This document shows positions 42,873 to 50,848 of a stretch of DNA of 64,000 nt, piece after piece. Source of the stretch: DATBSK01 sp964501785. GTDB taxonomy: Bacteria > Actinomycetota > Acidimicrobiia > IMCC26256 > PALSA-555. The position numbers and the translations under genes were made by a program. Each line of letters begins with the position of its first letter. Positions within the stretch are counted from its first letter, which is position 1. The notes beneath the pieces are model-generated. The model was given only the letters and a program-made list of their open reading frames with translations. It was not told the origin of the DNA and did not search any database. The DNA is taken from positions 124,001 to 188,000 of the forward strand of contig CAZCUD010000005.1 in the NCBI GenBank assembly GCA_964501785.1, read 5' to 3'.

Positions 42873-43433
42873 TCAGGCCGGCAGCTCTTCCGCGCCGTCG
42901 GGCTCGGGCGGTGCCTCGGGCTCCGGCAGCGTGACGTCGACGTCGATGTTCTCCGACTGGTCGATCGCCTGCTGGTTGTCGTCACCACTGGAGAGGTTCG
43001 AGTCGTCGATCGTCGAGTCGTTGATCTGGATCCCGTCGCCGGTCTGGGTCTGCACGTCACCCTCGATGGTCGAGTCGTTGACGTTGACGTTGCCGTCGCC
43101 GACCTGCTGGTTGAAGTCCAGGTCACCGTGGTTCTCGATGTTGTTCGTGATCGAGTTGTCGATCTCGTAGTAGTTGTTGTAGACGATCGGGTCGAGCGCC
43201 GCCGCGACGCCCGCGACACCGGAGCTCGCCGCCCCCGCGCTCGTCGACGCCACCCCGGCCCCGCCGTACGAGGCGCCGCACTGGGCGACCGCCTCCGGGT
43301 TCAGGCCCTCGTAGCCGTGCTCGCCGAGCCAACCCTGCGGGTCCTTCGAGTAGGCCTCCGCCTCGTCCTGGCTGCCCAGGAGCTCCTCGATGACCTTCTC
43401 CGCCTCTTCGATGTCCACCTGCGTGATCGGCAT
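42873..43433 (-). CDS. IniB-like protein with repeat-rich C-terminus (1)
   Basis: A 186-residue acidic protein. Residues 8-50 (AEKVIEELLG...AEAYSKDPQGWLGEHGYEGLNPEAV) match the IniB N-terminal domain pattern also seen in the neighbouring 237-residue protein. A Gly/Ala/Ser linker (51-80) leads to a polar region with NDSTI at 119-123 and 138-142 and the related IDNSI at 91-95, suggesting a beta-roll or fibre-like repeat. It ends in a Pro/Glu tail. No signal peptide is visible. The ATG has AAGGAG upstream. Its position ahead of iniA-iniC mirrors iniBAC in mycobacteria. Confidence 0.83.
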   Translation of the reverse strand: MPITQVDIEEAEKVIEELLGSQDEAEAYSKDPQGWLGEHGYEGLNPEAVAQCGASYGGAGVASTSAGAASSGVAGVAAALDPIVYNNYYEIDNSITNNIENHGDLDFNQQVGDGNVNVNDSTIEGDVQTQTGDGIQINDSTIDDSNLSSGDDNQQAIDQSENIDVDVTLPEPEAPPEPDGAEELPA

Positions 43434-43451
43434 GTCTGCTCCTTCAATCGT

Positions 43452-43470
43452 GCTCCCGTACCTCGGGAGC
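43452..43470. promoter_or_regulatory. Hairpin in the leader of the first IniB-like gene
   Basis: GCTCCCG and CGGGAGC are separated by 5 nt and lie 19-37 nt before the ATG at 43433. It would form in the untranslated leader or act as an operator. The rest of the 182-bp gap holds CGTTAGGGG at 43536 (see the shared box). Confidence 0.5.
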
Positions 43471-43535
43471 CACGACGAAGTCTGAAGATCCCCCTCCGGA
43501 TGCGAATGGGGGATTCCCCGCTTCCAGAGCGGAGA

Positions 43536-43544
43536 CGTTAGGGG
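43536..43544 (-). promoter_or_regulatory. CCCCTAACG box, first IniB-like promoter
   Basis: On the reverse strand TCCCCTAACGTC includes a possible -10 TAACGT about 100 nt before the gene start. The same CCCCTAACG stands upstream of the Hsp70 gene at 44410 in the direction of that gene, hinting at common control of the two arms of the module. Confidence 0.4.
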
Positions 43545-43615
43545 AGCGGGGGAGAAAGGTCTAGGGGCGCGAGGTGACGGCTCGGTGAACGCCTCGTCAC
43601 GTCACCGGCAGGCGC

Positions 43616-44329
43616 TCAGAGGTCGAGATGATCGCCGTCGGACCCGTCGTGGCCCGCGTGGTCGTGGGCGTCGGAGCCGTGGTCGAGCGGATCGGAGGGC
43701 TCGTGACCGGCCTCGTGGTCGGCCCAGTGGATCGCCTCGTTGATCGGGTCGGACGCCTCGAGCGCGAGGTCGGGGAGGTGCGTCGCATCGAGCTCGGTGT
43801 CGAAGGGGTGCTCAGTGAGGTTCGCGAACTCCGGAGACGCTGCGGTGACGTCGTCGGCGTCGCCCGGCTCCCAGCCGACGCCGAAGCCGGGCTCGGGCTC
43901 GTCATCCGAGAGCCGAGCGAAGGGGCTCGCCGACCCGTCCTCGTCGCTCGGCGCTGCGCCGGCCTGCCCCCCGTCGTCGCCACCGGCCTCATCGGGCGGC
44001 ACGACGTCGAGCTCCCCGCTCGGATCGTGCTCCCAGAGCCCGGCGCCGGCGAGGTCGGGGGCCTCGGGGTCGCTCGAGGTCTCGGGGTCGGGCTCGAGGG
44101 TGGCGGGATCGAGCCGAGCGAGGCCGTCGAGGGCGGCGTCGCCGTCGGTGACGCGCGCGGCGGCCTCGACGGGCAGCGTGTCGGCGACGAAGCCGACCGC
44201 CTCCGCGACCTCGGCCGGCGTGAGGCCGTCGAAGCCGCGCGCGGCGAGGAAGGCGTCGGGGTCCGCGTCGTACGCAGCCTTCGTCGCCTCGTCCCCCATC
44301 AACTCCTGGGCCACTTCCAGGAAGCTCAC
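43616..44329 (-). CDS. IniB-like protein with His/Asp-rich tail (2)
   Basis: A 237-residue very acidic protein. Residues 3-41 (FLEVAQELMGDEATKAAYDADPDAFL, then AARGFDGLTPAEV) share the DP-(W/F)-L-G-(Y/F)-GL-P-V pattern of the first IniB-like protein. The rest is Asp/Glu/Pro/Gly-rich and probably disordered, and the last 40 residues contain about nine histidines among aspartates (HWADHEAGHE, DAHDHAGHDG), a likely metal-binding tail. The GTG at 44329 has GAGGAA 7 nt upstream. It is divergent from the Hsp70 gene and upstream of the other Ini-like genes. Confidence 0.8.
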   Translation of the reverse strand: MSFLEVAQELMGDEATKAAYDADPDAFLAARGFDGLTPAEVAEAVGFVADTLPVEAAARVTDGDAALDGLARLDPATLEPDPETSSDPEAPDLAGAGLWEHDPSGELDVVPPDEAGGDDGGQAGAAPSDEDGSASPFARLSDDEPEPGFGVGWEPGDADDVTAASPEFANLTEHPFDTELDATHLPDLALEASDPINEAIHWADHEAGHEPSDPLDHGSDAHDHAGHDGSDGDHLDL

Positions 44330-44401
44330 GGTGCCGTTCCTCGTCTCGTCGGGCCGTCTCCTTCGTCCTCGAGGGTAGGCGGACGCTGCGTCCACGCCAT
44401 C

Positions 44402-44418
44402 GGGGACATCCCCTAACG
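44402..44418 (+). promoter_or_regulatory. GGGGACATCCCC palindrome and CCCCTAACG box
   Basis: GGGGA-CA-TCCCC is a palindrome (44402-44413) that runs into CCCCTAACG (44410-44418) in the region between the second IniB-like gene and the Hsp70 gene. A further -10-like TACTGT is at 44471. The palindrome could serve both divergent genes. Confidence 0.45.
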
Positions 44419-44526
44419 CCGGGCGCGAAGCGGGGGTCGGACCCCGAGGGCGGGGCCGCCGACGTTGGCCTACTGTGCCGCGCAACGAGGCCGTCGCCGA
44501 CGGCCGCCGACCGGAGGGGTGAGGAC

Positions 44527-46113
44527 GTGGGCTACGCGCTCGGAGTCGACCTCGGTACCACGTACACCGCGGCCGCCACCTGGCGTGACGGACGCACGGA
44601 GATCGCGACGCTCGGCAGCCGGAGTGCGTCGGTGCCGTCGGTCGTGCTGATGCGCGATGCGGACACCGTGCTCACCGGCGAGGCGGCCGAGCGACGGGCC
44701 GCCACGGAGCCCGACCGGGTCGCCCGTGAGTTCAAGCGTCGGGTCGGCGACACCACCCCCATCTTCCTCGGCGGCTCGCCCTACTCGGCCGAGCTGCTGA
44801 TGAGCGAGCTGCTCGAGTGGGTCCTCGCCGAGGTGACCCAGCGCGAGGGCGGCGCGCCCGACCGGGTCGCGATCTCGCATCCCGCCAACTGGGGCGCGTA
44901 CAAGCGGGAGCTGCTCGACAACGCGATCCGCCAGGCCGAGCTCGGGGACGCGATCACGCTGACCGAGCCCGAGGCGGCGGCGATCCACTACGCGTCCACC
45001 GAGCGCGTCGACGTCGGCGACACCATCGCGGTGTACGACCTCGGCGGCGGGACGTTCGACGCCGCGGTGCTGCGCAAGACCGAGGCCGGCTGGGAGACCC
45101 TCGGCTCGCCCGAGGGCATCGAGCGGCTCGGTGGCATCGACTTCGACGCCGCGGTGTTCGCGCACGTGCAACGGTCGCTCGGCGGTGCGCTCGAGGAGCT
45201 CGACGAGGACGACCCGACCGCGATGGCGGCCGTGGGTCGGCTCCGCCAGGAGTGCACGGCCGCGAAGGAAGCGCTGTCGTCCGACACCGACGCGTCGATC
45301 CCGGTGCTGCTGCCGAACCTCCAGACGCAGGTGCGGCTGACGCGCGGCGAGTTCGAGGACATGATCCGACCGCAGATCTCGATGTCGCTCGACGCGATGC
45401 GTCGCGCGCTCACGAGCGCCAAGGTCACGCCGGACGACGTGAAGGTGGTGCTCCTCGTGGGCGGCTCCTCGCGCATCCCGCTCGTCGCCCAGATGGTGAC
45501 GGCCGACCTCGGCCGCCCGGTCAACGTGGACGTGCACCCGAAGCACGCCATCGCGCTCGGCGCCGCGCTCGCCGCCGGCGACGAGCAGGACCGCTCCGGC
45601 GCCGGTGCCGGCCTGGCGGCCGGTGCCGCCGCGGCGGCAGCAGGCGTCGCCGGCGCCGCGGGCGCCGCGGGCGCGGCCGGTGCCGCTGGTGCCGACGAGA
45701 CGAGCGAGCTCGCGGGCGTCGGCGGTGCCGATTCCGGCGGCGGGGCACCGACCGAGCCCGTCGTCGTCGGCCCGCCCCCCGGGGGTGGAGACGCCGGCAC
45801 GCCGCCACCGCGCGGACGTGGGGGCCCGCCGGGGGACGAGTCCCCGCAGCGCAAGGGCCTGATCATCGCGGCCGCGGCGGTGGTCGCCCTGCTGCTGATC
45901 GGTGGGGGCGTGGTGCTGGCGTCCGGCGGTGGCGGCGAGGACGACCCCACGACGACCACGTCGACGTCGACCAGCACGTCCACGACGACCACGACGCTGC
46001 CCGAGGTGACGACCACGCGACCGCGGGTCACGACCACGCAGCCGACGACGACCACGACCGAGGCGACGACCACGACCACGACGCCTCCGACCACCTCGCC
46101 ACCGACGACGTAG
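44527..46113 (+). CDS. Membrane-anchored Hsp70-type ATPase lacking a substrate-binding domain
   Basis: A 528-residue protein. Residues 1-350 form a complete actin-like Hsp70 ATPase domain: phosphate-1 loop DLGTTYT (8-14), phosphate-2 DLGGGTFD (171-178), adenosine motif VGGSSRIP (311-318). In place of a peptide-binding domain there is an Ala/Gly linker, a Pro/Gly-rich segment, a membrane helix (about 444-466) and a Thr-rich outer tail of about 60 residues. The helix orientation puts the ATPase in the cytoplasm and the tail in the wall. The GTG has GAGG upstream. It is divergent from the Ini-like genes and may sense or energise envelope processes. Confidence 0.9.
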   Translation: MGYALGVDLGTTYTAAATWRDGRTEIATLGSRSASVPSVVLMRDADTVLTGEAAERRAATEPDRVAREFKRRVGDTTPIFLGGSPYSAELLMSELLEWVLAEVTQREGGAPDRVAISHPANWGAYKRELLDNAIRQAELGDAITLTEPEAAAIHYASTERVDVGDTIAVYDLGGGTFDAAVLRKTEAGWETLGSPEGIERLGGIDFDAAVFAHVQRSLGGALEELDEDDPTAMAAVGRLRQECTAAKEALSSDTDASIPVLLPNLQTQVRLTRGEFEDMIRPQISMSLDAMRRALTSAKVTPDDVKVVLLVGGSSRIPLVAQMVTADLGRPVNVDVHPKHAIALGAALAAGDEQDRSGAGAGLAAGAAAAAAGVAGAAGAAGAAGAAGADETSELAGVGGADSGGGAPTEPVVVGPPPGGGDAGTPPPRGRGGPPGDESPQRKGLIIAAAAVVALLLIGGGVVLASGGGGEDDPTTTTSTSTSTSTTTTTLPEVTTTRPRVTTTQPTTTTTEATTTTTTPPTTSPPTT

Positions 46114-46146
46114 GGCGTCATCACGACGGGCCCGGCCCAGCGCCGC

Positions 46147-46189
46147 GTTGGAAGGCTCGGCGACACTGGTTGTCGCTGAGCCTTCCAAC
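46147..46189. terminator. Large hairpin between the Hsp70 and purL genes
   Basis: GTTGGAAGGCTC pairs with GAGCCTTCCAAC and, past one mismatch, GCGACA with TGTCGC around a CTGGT loop. It lies between convergent genes and has no T-tract, so it probably works on both strands. Confidence 0.65.
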
Positions 46190-46235
46190 CAAGGCCTTCC
46201 CACCACGGGTGGGGCGGGCTGAGGTCTGGGTGCGG

Positions 46236-48515
46236 TCAGGCGACGCGGCGGGGGATGGCGTTGCGCCACGCCGCGGCGGCCGCCTCGACCGCGACGTCGA
46301 GCGCGTCGTGCACGATCAGTCGGTCGCCGCCGGTGGTCCCGACGTGGCGCGCGGCGACGCCCGCATCCCGGGCTCGGGCGAGCAGGTCGTCGAGCCCTCC
46401 CTCGTCGACGGTCACCACCACGCGGGATGCCGACTCGGCGAAGCACCATGCCGCGGGCGTGAGGTCGGGGTCGGGCGCGACCGACGCGCCGCAGCCACCG
46501 ACGATCGCCATCTCCGCGAGCGTGACGGCGAGTCCACCGTCGGCGACGTCGTGCACCGCTCGCACGCGGTGGTTCGCGGCGAGGTCGCGCACGAGCCCGT
46601 GCAGCCGTGACGCGAGGTCGAGGTCGGCGGGCGGGGGCGGACCGTCCGCGAGGCCGTGCACGACCGCGGCCCACTCCGATCCTCCGAGGTCCGCGGCGGT
46701 CGACCCGAGGACGACGACGTGGTGCCCGGGCGCGAGCCCCGGGCCGGGAGGTGGGCGCTCGAGCGACTCGATCACCCCGACGACGCCGACGACCGGCGTC
46801 GGGTCGATGTCCCGGCCCTCGGACGTGTTGTAGAAGGACACGTTCCCACCGACCACCGGGATGCCGAGCACGCTGCACGCGTCGGACATCCCGTCGACGA
46901 CCTCCGAGAACTGCCACATCACCTCGGGGTGCTCCGGGTTGCCGAAGTTGAGGCAGTTGACGAGCGCGCGTGGCTCGCCCCCCGCGCAGGCGACGTTGCG
47001 CGCCGCCTCCATCACGAGGAGCCGGGCGCCGGTCGCGGGGTCGAGCCGGCAGAAGCGCGCCTTGCCGTCGGTCGAGAGCGCGATCCCCCGCGGCGTCCCC
47101 TTCAGGCGGAGCACGGTCGCGTCGCCGCCGGGGCCGACCACCGTGTTGAGGAAGAGCTGGTGGTCGTACTGGTGCCAGATCCACGACTTGTCGCCGATCG
47201 TCGGTGTGTCGAGGAGGGCGAGCAGCTCCGATGCGAGGTCGGCGCCGGTGGGGAAGCGAGCGAGCAGCAGAGGCGCCGGGTCGTCTGCGAGGCGCGCGTC
47301 GTGGTCGGACGGCCGCGCGCGCGGCCGCTCGTAGACGGGCCCGTCACCGAGGCTGTCGCAGGGGATGTCGGCGAGCGGCGGCAGGTCGGACGACGTCGGC
47401 GGCGGCGCGTCGCCGCTCGGCGGGGGCGGGTTCTCGCCCTCGACGCCGATCGCGTCGAAGCGCCCTTCGAACACCCGGAACCGGCCGGTGTCGGTGACGC
47501 GCCCGACGACGGTCGCCCGCACCTCCCACTGGTCGCAGAGCGCGAGCACCTCGGCCAGGTTCGTTGGCTCGACGATCGCGAGCATGCGCTCCTGGCTCTC
47601 GGAGGTCATCACCTCGACGGCGTTCATCCCCGGCTCGCGCTTCGCGACGCGCGCGACGTCGACGTCCATCCCCGCGCCGGCGTTCGCGGCGGTCTCCGAC
47701 GCCGCGCACGACAGCCCCGCGGCGCCGAGATCCTGCATGCCGACCGCCAGGCCACGTGAGAGCAGCGCCAACGTCGCCTCGATGAGCCGCTTCTCCTCGA
47801 ACGGGTCGCCGACCTGCACCGACGGCCGCAACGCCTCGGCCTCGGCGTCGAACGCGGCCGAGGCCAGCACGCTGGCGCCCCCGATGCCGTCGCGTCCGGT
47901 CGCCGAGCCGAGCAGCACCGCGAGGTTTCCGTCGCCCTCGGCACGTGCGAGCGCGAGCTCGTCCACCCGCAAGAGGCCGAGGCACAGCACGTTGACGAGC
48001 GGGTTGTCGCGGTAGCAGTCGTCGAACACCGCCTCGCCACCCACGGTCGGCACGCCGACGGCGTTCCCGTAGCCGCTGATCCCCGAGACGACCCCCTCGA
48101 ACAGGTATCGGGTGCGCGCGTCGTCGAGGGGGCCGAAGCGCAGGGGGTCCATCAGGGCGATCGGGCGAGCGCCCATGGAGAAGATGTCGCGGATGATGCC
48201 GCCCACCCCGGTGGCCGCACCCTGGTACGGCTCGACGGCCGAGGGGTGGTTGTGGCTCTCGATGCGGACGGCGAGCGCCAGACCGTCGCCCACGTCGATG
48301 ACGCCCGCCCCCTCGCCCGGACCCACCAGCACCCACGGTGCCTCCGTCGGGAAGCGGCGCAGGTGGACCTTCGAGGACTTGTACGAGCAGTGCTCCGACC
48401 ACATCACCGCGTACATGGCGAGCTCGAGCTCGGAGGGCTCCCGCCCGAGGAGCTCGACGATGGCGGCGAGCTCGTCGTCGGTGAGCCCGAGCCGGCGGTG
48501 CAGGGGCTCGCTCAT
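46236..48515 (-). CDS. purL: Phosphoribosylformylglycinamidine synthase subunit II
   Basis: A 759-residue small-type FGAM synthase, which works with PurS and PurQ. Key segments are MWSEHCSYKSSK near residue 40, EGAGVIDVGDGLALAVRIESHNHPSAVEPYQGAATGVGGI in pieces, GAASETAANAGAG-like signature as SCAASETAANAGAG, and the C-terminal VHDVADGGLAVTLAEMAI. The length is typical of the PurSLQ system. The ATG has TAGGCT 6 nt upstream, so purL seems to have a leaderless promoter of its own, although purQ and purS lie just beyond a small opposite gene. Confidence 0.97.
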   Translation of the reverse strand: MSEPLHRRLGLTDDELAAIVELLGREPSELELAMYAVMWSEHCSYKSSKVHLRRFPTEAPWVLVGPGEGAGVIDVGDGLALAVRIESHNHPSAVEPYQGAATGVGGIIRDIFSMGARPIALMDPLRFGPLDDARTRYLFEGVVSGISGYGNAVGVPTVGGEAVFDDCYRDNPLVNVLCLGLLRVDELALARAEGDGNLAVLLGSATGRDGIGGASVLASAAFDAEAEALRPSVQVGDPFEEKRLIEATLALLSRGLAVGMQDLGAAGLSCAASETAANAGAGMDVDVARVAKREPGMNAVEVMTSESQERMLAIVEPTNLAEVLALCDQWEVRATVVGRVTDTGRFRVFEGRFDAIGVEGENPPPPSGDAPPPTSSDLPPLADIPCDSLGDGPVYERPRARPSDHDARLADDPAPLLLARFPTGADLASELLALLDTPTIGDKSWIWHQYDHQLFLNTVVGPGGDATVLRLKGTPRGIALSTDGKARFCRLDPATGARLLVMEAARNVACAGGEPRALVNCLNFGNPEHPEVMWQFSEVVDGMSDACSVLGIPVVGGNVSFYNTSEGRDIDPTPVVGVVGVIESLERPPPGPGLAPGHHVVVLGSTAADLGGSEWAAVVHGLADGPPPPADLDLASRLHGLVRDLAANHRVRAVHDVADGGLAVTLAEMAIVGGCGASVAPDPDLTPAAWCFAESASRVVVTVDEGGLDDLLARARDAGVAARHVGTTGGDRLIVHDALDVAVEAAAAAWRNAIPRRVA

Positions 48516-48521
48516 GGCCGG

Positions 48522-48527
48522 AGCCTA
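48522..48527 (-). promoter_or_regulatory. -10 element TAGGCT of purL
   Basis: TAGGCT on the reverse strand is 6 nt before the purL ATG with no ribosome-binding sequence between. Confidence 0.6.
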
Positions 48528-48609
48528 CCGGTGGCGCTTTTCCCCAAATGGCCTCGCCCGATTATCCTTGCATGGCGCGGGCGGGATTTGGCGATAAGAG
48601 AAGGGAACG

Positions 48610-49011
48610 ATGGCACCCAAAGGGATGACCGAGGAGCACAAGCGCAAGCTCGCGGTCGGTCGGGAGCAAGGGCGCGCGGTGAAGGCCTACCTCGACGCGC
48701 TCGAGCAGCACCGACCGCGTCGGGGCCGCCAGCGCACACCCGAGTCGATCCGGGCCCGCCTCGGTGCGATCGAGAAGGAGTCCCAGGACGCCTCGTCGCT
48801 GAAGCGGCTCCAGCTCGTGCAGGAGCGGCGCGACCTCGAGGTGGAGCTGGCGGCGAAGTCGGCCGGGAAGGTCGACCTGTCCGCGCTCGAAGGCGACTTC
48901 GTGCGGGTCGCGAAGGCGTACGGCGACTCGAAGGGGATCACCTACGGGGCGTGGCGAGAGCTCGGCGTGCCGGCCAAGGTGCTCGAGCAGGCCAAGATCA
49001 CGCGCGGCTGA
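48610..49011 (+). CDS. Small basic conserved protein, unknown function
   Basis: A 133-residue, Lys/Arg-rich, mostly helical protein. It starts MAPKGMTEEHKRKLAVGREQ, has a central helical stretch with SIRARLGAIEKESQDASSLKRLQ that could form a coiled coil, and ends with a compact region ITYGAWRELGVPAKVLEQAKI resembling a small helix-turn-helix. DNA binding is possible, by inference. GAAGGGAACG precedes the ATG. It sits between purL and purQ on the opposite strand and overlaps the purQ end by 14 bp. Confidence 0.8.
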   Translation: MAPKGMTEEHKRKLAVGREQGRAVKAYLDALEQHRPRRGRQRTPESIRARLGAIEKESQDASSLKRLQLVQERRDLEVELAAKSAGKVDLSALEGDFVRVAKAYGDSKGITYGAWRELGVPAKVLEQAKITRG

Positions 49012-49675
49012 CGGCGGGCGCCGCGACGAGCGAGCCGAGCAGCGCCGCGCCATCGTCCGATCCGAGGATCTGCTCGATCGCCCGCTCGGGGTGCGGCATC
49101 AGCCCGACGACGTTGCCCGCCTCGTTGGTCACACCGGCGATGTCGTCGACCGACCCGTTGGGGTTCGCGACGTAGCGGGCGACGACCCGCTCGTCGGCTC
49201 GCAGCCGTTCGAGGGTCTCCGGATCGCAGGTGTAGCGACCCTCGAAGTGGTTGATGGGCAGGCGCAGCACGTCGCCGACGCGCGCGCTGCGGGTGAGCAC
49301 CGACCGGGTGCTCGCGATCTCGACGTCGACCGTGTCGCAGACGAAGCGCAGTCCCGCGTTCTTCTGCAGCGCTCCTGGCAGGAGGCGGGCCTCGCAGAGC
49401 ACCTGGAAGCCGTTGCAGATCCCGACCACCGGTCCGCCGTCTCGGGCGAACTCCGCCACCGCGTCCATGACCGGCGAGAAGCGGGCGATCGCACCGGTGC
49501 GCAGGTAGTCGCCGTGCGCGAAGCCGCCGGGCACCACCACCGCGTCGGCGCCGCCGAGGTCGCGCTCGGTGTGGAAGACGATCGACGCCGAGCCACCGAC
49601 CCGCTCGATCGCGTAGGCGACGTCGAGCTCGCAGTTGGTGCCGGGGAAGAGCACGATCGCGACGCGGGCACCCAT
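48998..49675 (-). CDS. purQ: Phosphoribosylformylglycinamidine synthase subunit I (glutaminase)
   Basis: A 225-residue class I glutamine amidotransferase. The nucleophile is in VVGICNGFQVLCE, the oxyanion region in VVVPGGFAHGDYLR, and the catalytic His/Glu in LMPHPERAIE. The ATG at 49675 gives the standard MGARVAIVLFPGTNCELD start. It follows purS after 8 nt. It supplies ammonia to PurL; PurS bridges them. Its 3' end overlaps that of the opposite small gene. Confidence 0.97.
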   Translation of the reverse strand: MGARVAIVLFPGTNCELDVAYAIERVGGSASIVFHTERDLGGADAVVVPGGFAHGDYLRTGAIARFSPVMDAVAEFARDGGPVVGICNGFQVLCEARLLPGALQKNAGLRFVCDTVDVEIASTRSVLTRSARVGDVLRLPINHFEGRYTCDPETLERLRADERVVARYVANPNGSVDDIAGVTNEAGNVVGLMPHPERAIEQILGSDDGAALLGSLVAAPAVSRA

Positions 49676-49683
49676 CTCGAGGG

Positions 49684-49944
49684 CTATGCGCTCGCGAGCT
49701 CGGAGATGCTGACCTCGTACGCCTCGATGACCGGGTTCGCGAGCAGTCGCTCGCACATCTCGTCGGCCTGGCTCCGGGCCGCGGCCTCGTCGGGCGCGTC
49801 GACGACCAGGCGGATGGTCTTGCCGATGGTCACGTCGGACACGTTGTCGTAGCCGAGCGCCGGCAGCGCCCGCTCGACGGTCGCGCCCTGCGGGTCGAGC
49901 ACCCCGGGCAGGTGCGTCACGTCGACGCGCACCGCGAACCTCAT
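49684..49944 (-). CDS. purS: Phosphoribosylformylglycinamidine synthase subunit PurS
   Basis: An 86-residue small subunit that holds PurL and PurQ together. The pattern RFAVRVDVTHLPGVLDPQGATVERAL, then ALGYDNVSDVTIGKTIRL, is diagnostic. The ATG at 49944 is preceded at 7 nt by TACCAT. A 19-nt gap separates it from the purC end, so purS-purQ may form a transcript independent of purA-D-B-C. Confidence 0.96.
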   Translation of the reverse strand: MRFAVRVDVTHLPGVLDPQGATVERALPALGYDNVSDVTIGKTIRLVVDAPDEAAARSQADEMCERLLANPVIEAYEVSISELASA

Positions 49945-49951
49945 GGCGCCG

Positions 49952-49957
49952 ATGGTA
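49952..49957 (-). promoter_or_regulatory. -10 element TACCAT of purS
   Basis: TACCAT on the reverse strand lies 7 nt before the purS ATG, inside the 19-nt purC-purS gap. Confidence 0.55.
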
Positions 49958-49963
49958 CCGGCG

Positions 49964-50848
49964 TCAGTCGTCCTGTCCGTACCAGTCGCCGAAGCTGTTG
50001 CCGGTGAGCATCTCGTACACCTCGATGTAGCGGGCGCGCGTGCCGGCGATCACCTCGCCGGGCAGCGGCGGCGCGGGCGGTCGCTGGTCCCAGCCGAGCC
50101 GGAGGTAGTGGTCACGCACGAACTGCTTGTCGAACGACGGCGGTGACGATCCGACCTCGTGCTCGTCGGCGGCCCAGTAGCGGGAGGAGTCGGGCGTGCA
50201 GAGCTCGTCGATCACGATCAGCTCGTCACCCCGCATGCCGAGCTCGAGCTTGGTGTCGGCGAGCAGGAGGCCGCAGGTCTCGGCATGCGCGGCGGCGTGC
50301 TCGTAGATCGCGAGCGACGCCGCTCGGGCCTGCTCGTACACGTCGGCGCCGACGAGGGCGACGGCCTCGCGCTCGGTGAGCGGCTCGTCGTGGCCCTCCT
50401 CCGCCTTCGTCGTGGTCGTGAAGATCGGTTCGGGCAGCCGCTCCGCCTGGCGCAGGCCACTCGGCAGCGGTCGACCGCCGACCGCGCCCGTGGCCTCGTA
50501 CTCGGACCACGCCGAGCCGAAGAGATGGCCCCGGGCGATGCACTCGAGCCGCACCGGCCGGGCGGCCCGCACGAGCATCGCTCGCCCCGCGACCTCGGGG
50601 CCGGCGGTCTCGGGGAAGTCGGTCGGGTCGGACGACACGAGGTGGTTGGCCCAGATGGTCGCGGTGCGCTCGAACCAGAACGTCGACAGCGCGGTGAGCG
50701 CCGCGCCCTTGTCGGGGATCTCGTCGGGCAGCACCACGTCGAAGACCGAGATCCGATCCGACGCGACGACCAGCATCCGGTCGTGGTCGACCTCGTAGAG
50801 GTCTCGGACCTTGCCGGTGTACCGGTGCGGGAGCGCGATGCGGGTCAC
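49964..50848 (-). CDS. purC: SAICAR synthetase
   Basis: A 294-residue phosphoribosylaminoimidazole-succinocarboxamide synthase. Motifs include YTGKVRDLYEVDHDRMLVVASDRISVFDVV in segments, the family block RLECIARGHLFGSAW, and LADTKLELGM plus VIDELCTPDSSRYW near the C-terminal half. The GTG at 50848 overlaps the purB stop (GTGA). It is the longer, yeast/actinobacterial type rather than the short E. coli form. Confidence 0.96.
   Translation of the reverse strand: MTRIALPHRYTGKVRDLYEVDHDRMLVVASDRISVFDVVLPDEIPDKGAALTALSTFWFERTATIWANHLVSSDPTDFPETAGPEVAGRAMLVRAARPVRLECIARGHLFGSAWSEYEATGAVGGRPLPSGLRQAERLPEPIFTTTTKAEEGHDEPLTEREAVALVGADVYEQARAASLAIYEHAAAHAETCGLLLADTKLELGMRGDELIVIDELCTPDSSRYWAADEHEVGSSPPSFDKQFVRDHYLRLGWDQRPPAPPLPGEVIAGTRARYIEVYEMLTGNSFGDWYGQDD

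Noticed and set aside
43511..43517. GGATTCC as a third Lrp-type site, upstream of the IniB-like gene
   Set aside because: No GGAATCC partner is found 31 bp to either side; it is part of a G/C-rich palindrome-like stretch.
44527..46113. Standard DnaK
   Set aside because: The substrate-binding domain is missing, a membrane helix and Thr-rich tail follow the ATPase domain, and no grpE or dnaJ is adjacent.
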